64,000 bases of DNA from Semisulcospira habei (lineage: Eukaryota > Mollusca > Gastropoda > Semisulcospiridae), in assembly GCA_036245525.1 (NCBI GenBank), contig BTPG01000007.1, forward strand, positions 122,480,375-122,544,374. The letters are read 5' to 3'. Under the pieces are notes generated by a model. That model did not search any database, was not told the DNA's origin, and was given only the letters and a program-made list of their open reading frames with translations. How positions within the stretch are numbered: position 1 is the stretch's first letter; every line of letters starts with the position of its first letter. The position numbers and the translations under genes were made by a program. Below are positions 22,445 to 31,768 of the stretch, piece after piece.

Positions 22445-23220
22445 CCTCTGCCGGGGCCTCCGTCGTATTTTTAGGGTCTAGGGCCAAGGCTTCAAGTCCA
22501 GTAATATAGTATCGGTGACTCGTAAACTTAGCTGAAGAGATGGTGGTTACGCATAAGATATTTTGGATCCTCACCCTGTCGGAACGACAACGTGCACTGT
22601 AGATTTGAAGGCGCACACTGTAAGTTGAGCAAATCCCTTGCTAGGGGTTAATCGCTTTCGTCGTTAGACCGAGAAAACAAAAATCTCCATTTTTGAACAC
22701 GTGGTGCATCCAGATCCGCCACAGAGTACCTTGGAAATATATTTTGCTGCTGGTATATTTACTTACATTTTCCTTTTTCTTCCTGTAAAGAGTCTTATCG
22801 AGGAGTACATTGCTTTCCAAAAATCATATGTACGAATGAGACATCAAAGAAATTATGTACTACTAGAGTATGACGCCATCTTGCTGTCAAGCGACCTAAA
22901 TGTTTTCTTGTTATCGTCATTATATACTAATGACGTGGAATCTATTGATCCCAAAATCATTTTGGCAAAATGTCCGAAACTCTGAAATCTTTCACATCGC
23001 AGTAGCTGTCAGTGGCTTGTGCATGGACTATATAGCCTTCTACATCAGTTTGTCAAACTTTTCAATACCACTTTTACATAGGGAAAACCCTACACCATAT
23101 CTTCTAGTCATTCCGCGCTCTGCTGTCTGGGATCTCCTAGTACCCCGCTCCAATTTGGGGAGTTTGGTCTTTGTCCATGTCGTGAAAAACAATACTGAAA
23201 ACAACATCCAAACCAGCCGC
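22445..23220. other. No recognisable feature
   Basis: Unique-looking A/T-rich sequence. Short frames at 22701-22985 and 22900-23370 have no domains, and the latter runs into a MITE. A stretch at 23160-23215 resembles 3595-3650. Confidence 0.4.
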
Positions 23221-23224
23221 TCAC

Positions 23225-23382
23225 TTAACTCATTGTGCCCGAGGTACGAAATACCCGCAGAGTTATCCTCTTACAATTACAATTCAGGAGACAGATCGAC
23301 CATGATAGTTCAAGGGTGGTGGCAGAATAGCTTGGCGCCTATGAGAATGGCAGTCGCTCGGGCTGTCTAGAATGATACACTG
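23225..23382. mobile_element. Chimeric element: M1 left half joined to M5 right half
   Basis: An M1 starts at TTAACTCATTGTGCCCG and runs through its left palindrome arm to GGCGCCTATGAG. It then continues as the M5 arm GAATGGCAGTCGCTCGGGC and GTCTAGAATGATAC. The M1 right arm and M5 left arm are absent. Confidence 0.8.
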
Positions 23383-23386
23383 AAGA

Positions 23387-23468
23387 GGAGAAGAAATGCG
23401 ACATTTTCGGAATCATCGGAAACAATTTAGTGTTTCCGATGATTCCCAAAATGACGCATTTCTTTTGT
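23387..23468. mobile_element. M10 palindrome
   Basis: AAATGCGACATTTTCGGAATC pairs with GATTCCCAAAATGACGCATTT; the inner arm CATCGGAAACA also pairs. A half copy is at about 670-690. Confidence 0.75.
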
Positions 23469-23802
23469 CCCTTAATGACCCGTTCGTGTTGTTTATTTTT
23501 CAGTGCGATTGATGCCAAAGACCCTTCCCTGAACTCCAGCAACTTAGACTCTGAGGACGTCGCATAAAGCACTTAAGGAACCTGACTAATATACTGTATG
23601 AGCGTAATTTAGTCCTTTAAAACGGAGGCTGTTTTCTGCATCATGCAGGGTCGTCTCGTTGCTTTTTTTTTCTAAACTGGATCTTACTATTTAGAGAACA
23701 AAAGTAATGAAAAAAAAGAAATGTCATATTTCACACGTAGTAGTGCTTTCATTGGGCACCTTAAATGGGGCGTGTGACTGCACAGGCATTGGATTATCAT
23801 TT

Positions 23803-24027
23803 CTTAATTGATCACATCCTAATCCCTTGCCTGCCACTGTACGTACATTTTTGTTTTTGCAATCTTTGTTCATCCAACGAACAAAAGCCAAACTCGTCCA
23901 AGAAACATTAATGCAACTTGGTTTCAGCAAGAGGCATAGATCCTCATGAGCTCCCGCAGTCGCGGGGGCTCATGAGGATCTATGCCTCTTGCAGTTGGAT
24001 CGTGTTCGCTTTTTAAGGGGTAAACAC
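23803..24027. mobile_element. M2 MITE, nearly full, inverted
   Basis: The central hairpin GCAAGAGGCATAGATCCTCA...TCTATGCCTCTTGC is almost perfect. The CCTTGCCTGCCACTGTACG flank matches the right side of the copy at 53267. From 24028 to 24640 no feature is seen. Confidence 0.85.
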
Positions 24028-24644
24028 AGGTAGGTAGAAATAAGACCTATAATGATCGTTCAATCAATCGTCTCTTAATACGAGTAGTACGAAAATGCAC
24101 ATGACCACTCTTAAAACGGGCAGCAGAAAATAGTAGCTATAGGCGTTATTTCCTACTAACTGTGATAAGAGGTTATATGTTTGGTATAAGTCATCTGATT
24201 CCTGTGTGTGTATATATCAGTTTCAGATAACTATGTTGACCCAATTACCTATGTCAGTTACCTACGCCAGTGCAATGAGGGCGTGGATGGTGTTTTGTGG
24301 ATTGCGGACAGCCTGAACATTGGACGTTGCAGACCTTTGTTTGCACAATGTTCTCTTTGACATTCTGTGTCCGGTTTTTAGCTGTGCTCGGTGAAATTTT
24401 ACAACTATATTGATGTTCAACGTAATCAATATAGAAAGCCTCAAATGGTCAAGCGTGAAATCTTTAAAAGTGTGTCCATTAAAAAATCAGCCGGTATGCG
24501 GATCGAATAAAATGTAAATGGATGTCTGGTAGCTGCTGTTCATACATTAGGATTGTTGTGTGAATGCTACCTTTTGTGAACCAGCCACTTTAAAAAAAAC
24601 ATACACATTGACTACTTCGCTGCCAGAGGACATGACGTTTTAGA

Positions 24645-25036
24645 TTGATTGATTGTACATTGCTTAATGTCCCGACAGCAACAAGGCTTTCTCAGGACGT
24701 GCCTGCACTGCTTGTGAAAAAAACAACTAAACAGAACATTGAATGTATGTCGCCAGCCGGTCCAATACGTTAAATAAACCTAACACATGGGGTCTAAATA
24801 AAGCTAAGACCATTTAGCAACACACATCCAATATCAAGAGCTACAGGCGGCGCAGACAGTAGGGAGAGTTTTAAAAAGGCAAATACAGGTGAATGGACCA
24901 AGGGTAGACAGAAACACGTGCCCCAGAAAAGAGAGGAAAACCCACCCTGTGGGGCTGACCAGGGTGACCCTGGGAACTAAAAGGTAGTTACCCCACCCAA
25001 GTCCCCCAGGGCAGACCCGGGTGGGGGACGTTTTAG
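24645..25036 (-). mobile_element. Retroposon 3' segment, family also at 41170 and 53737
   Basis: On - it ends in GTCGGGACATTAAGCAATG and a (AATC)n tail. The body includes CCCACCCGGGTCTGCCCTGG. A near-identical copy lies at 41170-41558 and a piece at 53737-53795. It has no frame and is probably the 3' end of a LINE or SINE. Confidence 0.75.
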
Positions 25037-25242
25037 AAACCATGGTAAATTTAACACACACACCCACCACCCCCACCCTACTCTGCACATCACTTGACAG
25101 TAAACACTGTGGTTGTACTTTTCATTCCATATAATTATGTAGATAGTCCTATATATTATCGCGATAAGCTTTTATCATTTTTTTCTCACTTCTTCATTGT
25201 CAAGCCATGACCTGATGTGGGACGATAGGATAAAGCTGAGGC

Positions 25243-25305
25243 AAGCAAGAGACATAGATCCTCATGAGTCCAGGCAACTGCGGGTTCACGAGGATCTATA
25301 CCTGT
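25243..25305. mobile_element. M2 hairpin, decayed
   Basis: GCAAGAGACATAGATCCTCA pairs with CGAGGATCTATACCTGTT with several mismatches. Confidence 0.7.
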
Positions 25306-25455
25306 TAATGCTTAGTGTGACTTCTAATTGTATCCGCACTGAAAGCGTTTAACGATAAACAACTTTTCCATATCTGCATCCAAAGAATGTCAGTATCGTG
25401 TTGCTGGCGAACAAGTAAGAAATAAATACGGGAAAACTGTATTGGTTATTACGTA

Positions 25456-25484
25456 CGTGTGTGTGTGTGTGTGTGTGTCTGTGT

Positions 25485-25553
<69 letters not shown>

Positions 25554-25560
25554 TGTGTGT
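25456..25560. repeat. (GT)n microsatellite
   Basis: About 50 GT units with a few GTCT interruptions. Confidence 0.95.
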
Positions 25561-25699
25561 GCCCGTGAGCTATCATGGTCAGATCATCCCCTGATGCAGT
25601 GTTCCGTGGGCTGCTTGAAGACAAAGTCACTGCTTAGATCTCTTTAGAAGACATTACAACCTGATAACAAACATAAGAAAGGTAAAGCCCTTATGGCTT

Positions 25700-26690
25700 G
25701 CGTGTATGACCGATCCACACGTCTAACAGTAAGTAAAAGGATGGCTTCTGCACTCACAAAATTCATGTTTTTCTCAAAATTTAATCCGTTTTCATACATC
25801 TGTGAAACCCCCGTGACCCTTGACCTTTGCGATGAGTCGACTAAATTAGGATACACAAAAGGTCTTATCATCAGCTTCCTTTGTGCCAAATATGACTGAA
25901 AAGTTTGCAAACATGTTGATAATAACTACAATTATTGAATTATATACAGATTTGTCGACCTCTTGCGACCCTTGGCCTTTTTGCAAGGTTCATCCAAATT
26001 AGTATGCATAGATAGGTCTTACCATCAGGTATCTCAGTATCAAGTTTGGGTTTGAAGTTATGAATAGTAATTGAGAAAAAAAAAACATTTTTTGTCAAAA
26101 TAATACTTTTTTTAAAAACCTATTTCCTGAGCTTTTGTTACCCTTGACCTTTCCGAGTGATCATCCAAATTAGTATGCATAGCTAGGTCTTACCATCAGG
26201 TATCTCTGTAGCAAGTTTGGGTTTGAAGTTGTGAATAGTAATTGCGAAAAAACATCCTTTGTCAAAATATAGCTATTTTGGACCTATTTCTTGAGCTCTT
26301 GTGACCCTTGACCTTTCCGAGGGATAAACCAAATCAGTGTGCGTATAAAGGTCTTACCATCAGGTATATTTGTGCCAAGTTTTGTTTTGAAGTTGTGAAT
26401 AGTATTTGAGAAAAAAATACATTATGTCCAAAAATAGCTATTTTTAAATATTTTCTGATCCCCCTTGACCTTGACCTTTGTGAGGGGTCACTTAAATTTG
26501 TATATTTAGAAAGGTACAAAGTACCTTGGGCCAAGTTTGAAGACTGTAGCTTGAATAGTCTCCGAGAAAATGCCAACGTTTAAGTTTACCACGGACGACG
26601 GCGGAGGACGGCGGACGACAGACGACGGACGGACGACCACTGGCCCCAAAAATAGACTCACTTTTGGTTTGCAAGTGAGCCAAAAATGGG
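25700..26690. repeat. Tandem array of five about 165-bp degenerate units
   Basis: The anchor CTTGACCTTT (or CTTGGCCTTT) occurs at 25819, 25971, 26143, 26307 and 26470, spacings of 152, 172, 164 and 163. Units share GGTCTTACCATCAGGTAT and GTTTGAAGTTGTGAATAGTA. The array ends in a GACGACGG-rich stretch (26590-26640) and a hairpin ACTCACTTTTGGTTTGCAAG-TGAG. There is no coding frame. The ending looks like a transposable-element terminus. Confidence 0.8.
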
Positions 26691-26702
26691 GTTTGTCAAT
26701 AA

Positions 26703-26800
26703 CCCAGTGCGCAAAGGTCATCGGGCCGCCGTTGGCCCGTGTACGCTGTGAGCGAACCAACTGCGGCCGAAGTCGGCCGGAAAGCCTTTTGCGCTTTGGG
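26703..26800. mobile_element. M3 MITE
   Basis: CCCAGTGCGCAAAGGTCATC at the left, GCCTTTTGCGCTTTGGG at the right. It directly follows the tandem array. Confidence 0.85.
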
Positions 26801-27023
26801 AACATTGTACAGTGTGTTAGCGTTGTACAAGTGATAAACAGCATAATGTATGCCTCTCTTCCTGACAGCATCATATGTGAATGAAACAAGGACAGTGATA
26901 GCTTTACGCGACCTGCTCCAGGTTGTAAAGTGTTTATAGTTTATTATGTATTCTTTATAAATATTCTTAGTGTGTTTTACAATAGTGCTGGACAAATGGG
27001 TTGACTTAACTTATGAAGTTTGA

Positions 27024-27320
27024 ATGTCAGAGATAAACAAGGATAAACAGTCCGCGCTGCAAGCAATAATTCACAACAGACATATCACGCTGAAGGCAGG
27101 CATCGATAGATACAGGGGCAAAGCGCTAGCCTCCCTCAACACAGTCACGAGCCAGCTACTGGCCAGCCAAGAAGAAGAAAGTTCTCCCAGAACGGAAACC
27201 AACAGTAGCGGACAGAGAAGCAAGAGTTAATCTCACATTTTCTGGACAAATACAAGCATCGTGAAATTGATTGCCGTGACCAGAGTTATGAGATGCGGAC
27301 TTGGCAGCGAGGAAGCCATG
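27024..27320 (+). pseudogene. TRIM relic: coiled-coil segment only
   Basis: The frame begins with a DKQSAL block, then a decayed NRHATLQAAIDRYR-like block that aligns with residues about 180-205 of the TRIM gene at 20572. After a stop at 27230 the alignment resumes in another frame at AGATGCGGACTTGGCAGCG (RCGLGSEEA), like the RGSEEA block in both intact genes. RING, B-box and NHL-like parts are missing. Confidence 0.8.
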
Positions 27321-27371
27321 ACGGTTTATGTTTCTGGCAGCTTGGTAGCGTTCAAGTTGTTCCTGCAGTTA

Positions 27372-27990
27372 AGTTAGTTAGTTAGTTGTTTGGGTTTAAC
27401 GCCGAGTTGGCAACTAAGGCCATCTCACGGCGGGATGGGTAAAAATCTGGCCAGCCAGACTAAAAGGAAGGTCTTAAGACAAGATGTAAATATATCTTTA
27501 AACTATTTTATACTAAAATGTCGCACAGGTCTTGAAAGGAAACCTCTACACACTCACGAAAAGGTCAAAATAATAGAATTGCCATAGTCTAAGAATGATC
27601 AAATCTTATTAACAATATTGCACTCTCTCTGAAAACTGAAAATTTTGTCCGGGGGTACATCCCGGAACAAAACCTTCAAGAAGTCTGCTGTGAAGTGTTT
27701 ATATCTTGTGTCAAATAAATCGGCAGAAGACAGCAACATGTGCTTAACAGAATGTGCTTGTCGCAGGCATAACACCATGGACGGTCCTCCTGTTTTAGTA
27801 AATAAGAGTGCGTAACATACGTATGCCCGATGTGGAGCCGAGCAAGAACAGTCTCCTCACGGCGGCTGCCGCAGCGGTAAGGTAGACTGTCGGACACCTT
27901 AGGAAGAGCTTCCTGCAGTTAAGTGAGGGATCTCTGTTGCTTGGGGTGCCAAGAGCATCAGACGTTTGAATGGTCATGGCCATGGTCAAA
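27372..27990 (-). mobile_element. LINE 3' fragment of I/Jockey type
   Basis: On - the conceptual protein has RREETVLARLHIGHT followed by SYLLKQEDRPWCYACD and KHILLSS, typical of the region after the RNase H domain in I-like LINEs, then FLKVLFRDV. The 3' UTR ends in GGCGTTAAACCCAAACAACT repeats. The same tail occurs alone at 42026-42100. Frameshifted and 5' truncated. Confidence 0.75.
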
Positions 27991-28027
27991 CCTCTCTGAC
28001 ACGGTTATTTTTAGCTTCTGAAAGAAT

Positions 28028-28102
28028 TGTGCATTTTCACTGCGCGATTGCTACGTCGTATACAAGATACGGCGTAGCAATCGATCAATGAAAATGCAGA
28101 AT
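28028..28102. repeat. Palindrome
   Basis: GCATTTTCACTGCGCGATTG pairs with CAATCGATCAATGAAAATGC, and CTACGTCGTAT pairs with ATACGGCGTAG. The family has no other copy in the window. The 28103-28667 flank holds only a short - frame (28323-28589) without a domain. Confidence 0.75.
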
Positions 28103-28667
28103 TTTCGTTTTTCAGTCTCTAGGTATACACACAGTGTCTTTGTTGTAGGGCAGAAGCGTGGGAAAATAGTGACACAAATTTCGCTATTAGGGAAGCGACA
28201 TTAGACCACACATTAGGGAGTCAGATCAGCAAATTAATGTTTTTGTCATACACAAAATTCGCACTCTAAATTAAAATGGGACACGTAGAAAACAAGCAGT
28301 ATATTTTTTATTGTCTCCGTGATTACACAGTGTTAGCCAAAAGAAAACCAGCCCCTTTAATCGAAATAGAGTGAATGTGGCTGTTCACGTTGTCCAGGGC
28401 CACAACCTTTTGTCTTTGATCTATTTCTGATGTTGAAATCAGTCCTTTCGACAACGTCTTGCATATTTGCCAATGCCTCTGTAAGCTTTGTAAGAGGCAC
28501 AGTACAAACGTGTCAATACGCGTGAATTCAAGCAAACTCATGAATATTAATTTGCTTAGTATACGATATATCAGTACACATATAAACAAGGGAAAATTTC
28601 AGTTATGGCGTGGGCACATACATAAATATCACAACACATAATGTTGAAATAAAACTGAGACACCGGC

Positions 28668-29140
28668 TGTTACGTGTTGAGTCGTAGTCGTAGTATGATA
28701 TCACACCAGACGCACGCACGTAAGGTTCTTTTAAAGAAACTTGACTCAGCTGCAACCCGTTACACGTGGCTTAAGGATGTAGACTACACTGAAGTAACAC
28801 ACAATGCATTCCCGAATGCACCAACACAATGTCTCCTCTGCAAAATGTCAACACTGCCGACACAATGCGTTTCTCATAGAACGTACACCACGGTTAAGCT
28901 GCGTCTCTCACAATGTACACCCTATACGGGCCACGTACCTACGATAAACTGTGTCCCTACAACTAACAATGTATGACAATGTACACACGTGCTTCCTAGC
29001 ACCATCTTTTATAGTAAAACAGCTTTCCAGAATAATCCAACGAATTCACACAACGCAACCAATCAGAACGGAACACGTAACTGAAACTCATAAATATTAA
29101 TATAAAAAAATAAAAAAAGAACTTTCTAGAATACACCACA
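28668..29140 (-). mobile_element. LTR in - orientation, truncated
   Basis: TGTTACGTGTTGAG is the reverse complement of the LTR end (...CACGTAACA). The - strand carries a TATA-like CTATAAAAGATG and the shared GTCTACATCCTTAAGCCACG block. The outer U3 start is missing. It abuts an internal region that reads on +. Confidence 0.8.
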
Positions 29141-29164
29141 ATAATCTACAAAAATTCGACTGCT

Positions 29165-31695
29165 AAGGTCAGACTGAGCCCGTGACACGAAGAGGGAAGG
29201 AGGTAACCTTCGAGACCAGAAAGGATATCCTGTACCGAGTATTCAGCAGCCATGGAGACAAGCCTGTCCGTCAAGTGGTGGTTCTTGAACCCCTGAGGAT
29301 GCAGGAGATGAAACGGGCCCATGATTACATCTTGGGAGTACACCTGGGAATCAGCAAGACCTTCGACAGGATCAGAGCAGTCTTCTACTGGCCTGATATG
29401 GGGGGCGACGTCACACGATTCTGCAGGTCGTGTGACATATGTCAAAAGACATGGAAAATGGAAAGGTTCCTCTATCCTCTAGAGAAAATGCCACTGATCG
29501 ATATGCCTTGGGGCCAATATCTCTCCCAAGTGAAGATGGTCATCGCTACATTCTGACACTGGTGGATTACGCTACAAGATACTTTGAGGCCATATCACTA
29601 AACAAGATCGACACTCGAAAATTTGCAGAGGCGCTCGTGGACATGTTCAGCCGTCTGGGGATTCCCGAAGAGATCCTGAGTGATCTAGGGACCCAGTTCG
29701 TCTCTGACTGCATGGAGGATGTCAATCGGTTATTGGGCATCTGACACCTCACTACGACCTTTTACCACCCCAAGTGTAACCGTTTGGTTACACAGTTTAA
29801 CGGAACATTGAAAGCTATGCTGAAGAAACTGTGTGCTGAGCAGCCACGGTAGTGGCATAGATACATCAATGCCTTGTTCTTCGCATACCGTGAAGTTCCA
29901 CATGATTCGACAGGGTTAGTGTATGGCAGGACTGTAAGGGGACGCCATGCACATCTAAAAGGAGCTGTGGACCAAGGACATCGACGCGCCTTCGGGGAGT
30001 CCGAAATAGCTCAGACGGTTAAGTGTATGAGCAGGAGAGCGAAGGGAATCGCCGGGTCGTGGGTTCGAATCCCCGTCCCGGCCCCGGTTGCTGGACTCGC
30101 AATCCAGGGGGAAAAGACGGATTTGTTCAATAGCATATCCGTTGAAAGGTCCTGGTAAATCAAAGTGGCACAGTTGGAGTGCGCCTGAGTTGATCAGTGT
30201 TCAGGTCGTTCTCCATAGGCAATAGATTTCCCTGTTCCCCATAACCTGCCCGTCAGGGCCGTCCATTATCACTTCGGTGCCGTGGACGTTAAACCCGGGA
30301 CTAATCGAATCGAATCGACGCGCCTGAGGTGAAGATCAGCTACCAGTATGTCTTCGACCTGAGAGAGAAGATGGAGTATACCCTCAGGATGGCTCGAGAA
30401 GAACTGAAGAAGGCGCAGAACAAGTGGAACCATTTCTGTGACCGTAAAGCCAAACCTCGTCGGTTCCAGCCAGGTGACCAGGTGTTGGTTCTTCTCCCCA
30501 CCGACAACAAGCTTCTGATGCAGTGTAAGGGACCGAACGTGGTTAACACAGTGGCTGGTATCAACGACTACAGAGTCAAGGTCAACAACAAGATGAAGAC
30601 TTACCAAGCAAATCTGCTGAAGAAGTACATCGAGAAAGGTCTTCAGGACAAACCACAACACGCGGCATCGGTACTATTGGATGCTGACGAGAGACTAGTC
30701 GACGAGAACCTGCTCGACCTTAATGAACTCCGCGACAAGGAGAGTGTTGAAGACATCCAGTTCAGTCAAAACGTGACCCAGACACAACAAGAAGAACTGA
30801 GACCACTAACTACAGAGTTCAAGCATCGGTTTACGCCTGACCCGGGGACAACAGACACCATCCAACATGAAGTTAATATGACGTCCAACGAGCCGGTTCG
30901 CAGCAAGCCGTATCGTTTACCTTACATTACGAGGGAAGAACAGAAGCAGGATATCAAAGAGATGCTGGACCTAAGAGTCATCATGGAGTCCAAGTCGTCA
31001 GTGGTCATCATTAGAAATTAGATAGATCCAATTGGGTGTGTGTGAACTATCGTACACTCAATAAGCGGACAGTATTTGAACTAGGACCATCAACCCTTGA
31101 ACTATCTGAACTGTGCCCATCTCATGATTTGACGATGTTCCTGCCAAAAATTGACATTAAGTTATAGTCTGTCAAGGGTTCACAGAACTTTGGAGCAGTT
31201 TACCTGAGCAGAGCAGTTTAAAGGAACATTGTTTTGTTCATAACAGTTAAAAGAGATGTGAAACGATCATTATTTGATTTAAGTTTTGATGTGAGATTGT
31301 TAGTGTTTATTGTTCTGTGTAAAGGAACTTGAAGCTCAAGCGCAAGACAGATCTGGAGACAGATCTGGCTGGCGTGCCGCAACGAGGAAAGCCTGCACGC
31401 TCTTTTAACACAATCGGCGCCAAAAGATCACCAGTGACAGAGCTCGCAGAAAGACAGCGTCGACTCTTCCCACAGATACGTTCCAATGTTCCCATTGCCC
31501 TCGCATGTGTGGCTCGAAGATTGGCTTGGCCAGCCATACCCGCACCTACAATTAATATAAGTCATGCACAATTACGACATCATCGGCTTTCGATTGTCTA
31601 CCCATTATTGTTCTGTGAAGTTTGACACAGCCACAAACGTATTTTTAGATTTGAGAAAACAATTTGTTAATTTTTTTTCTAAAAAAGGGGGGTAA
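29165..31695 (+). mobile_element. Gmr1-like Ty3/gypsy internal region (integrase before RT), degenerate
   Basis: The order on + is as follows. The integrase H2C2 finger is at 29300-29445 (HDYILGVHLG, CRSCDICQKT). The integrase core spans 29545-29990 in shifted frames (TLVDYATRYFEAI, ILSDLGTQF, HRYINALFFAYREV). An integrase tail at 30329-30640 has DRKAKPRRFQPGDQVLVLL and KTYQANLLKKY. Only then come RT N-terminal motifs at 30800-31150 (PVRSKPYRLPYITREEQK, VCVNYRTLNK, KIDIKL). RT then breaks off. Ordinary gypsy elements have RT before integrase; integrase first is the hallmark of the Gmr1 group. Stops and frameshifts make it dead. The polypurine tract AAAAAAGGGGGG at 31681-31692 leads into the 3' LTR. 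Confidence 0.85.
29996..30325 (+). mobile_element. tRNA-derived SINE inserted in the integrase region
   Basis: It has box A TAGCTCAGACGGTTAAG and box B GGGTTCGAATCC, a body with GGTCCTGGTAAATCAAAG, and an ATCGA-repeat tail. ATCGACGCGCCT occurs on both sides (29981 and 30313) as a target duplication. A close copy is at 52299-52590. It is a SINE, not a functional tRNA. Confidence 0.9.
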
Positions 31696-31768
31696 TGGTA
31701 GTTGTGTTATTCTTTGAGAGCATGTGTGCGTTAATCATAGAAAAGAACCGATATTCATTTGAGTTATT

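Noticed and set aside
28323..28589. 88-codon frame on -
   Set aside because: No domain; A/T-rich flank next to an LTR; probably chance.
30006..30085. A tRNA gene
   Set aside because: Box A and B are present but the cloverleaf does not close well, and the unit with its long body repeats at 52299 with a target duplication, so it is a SINE head.
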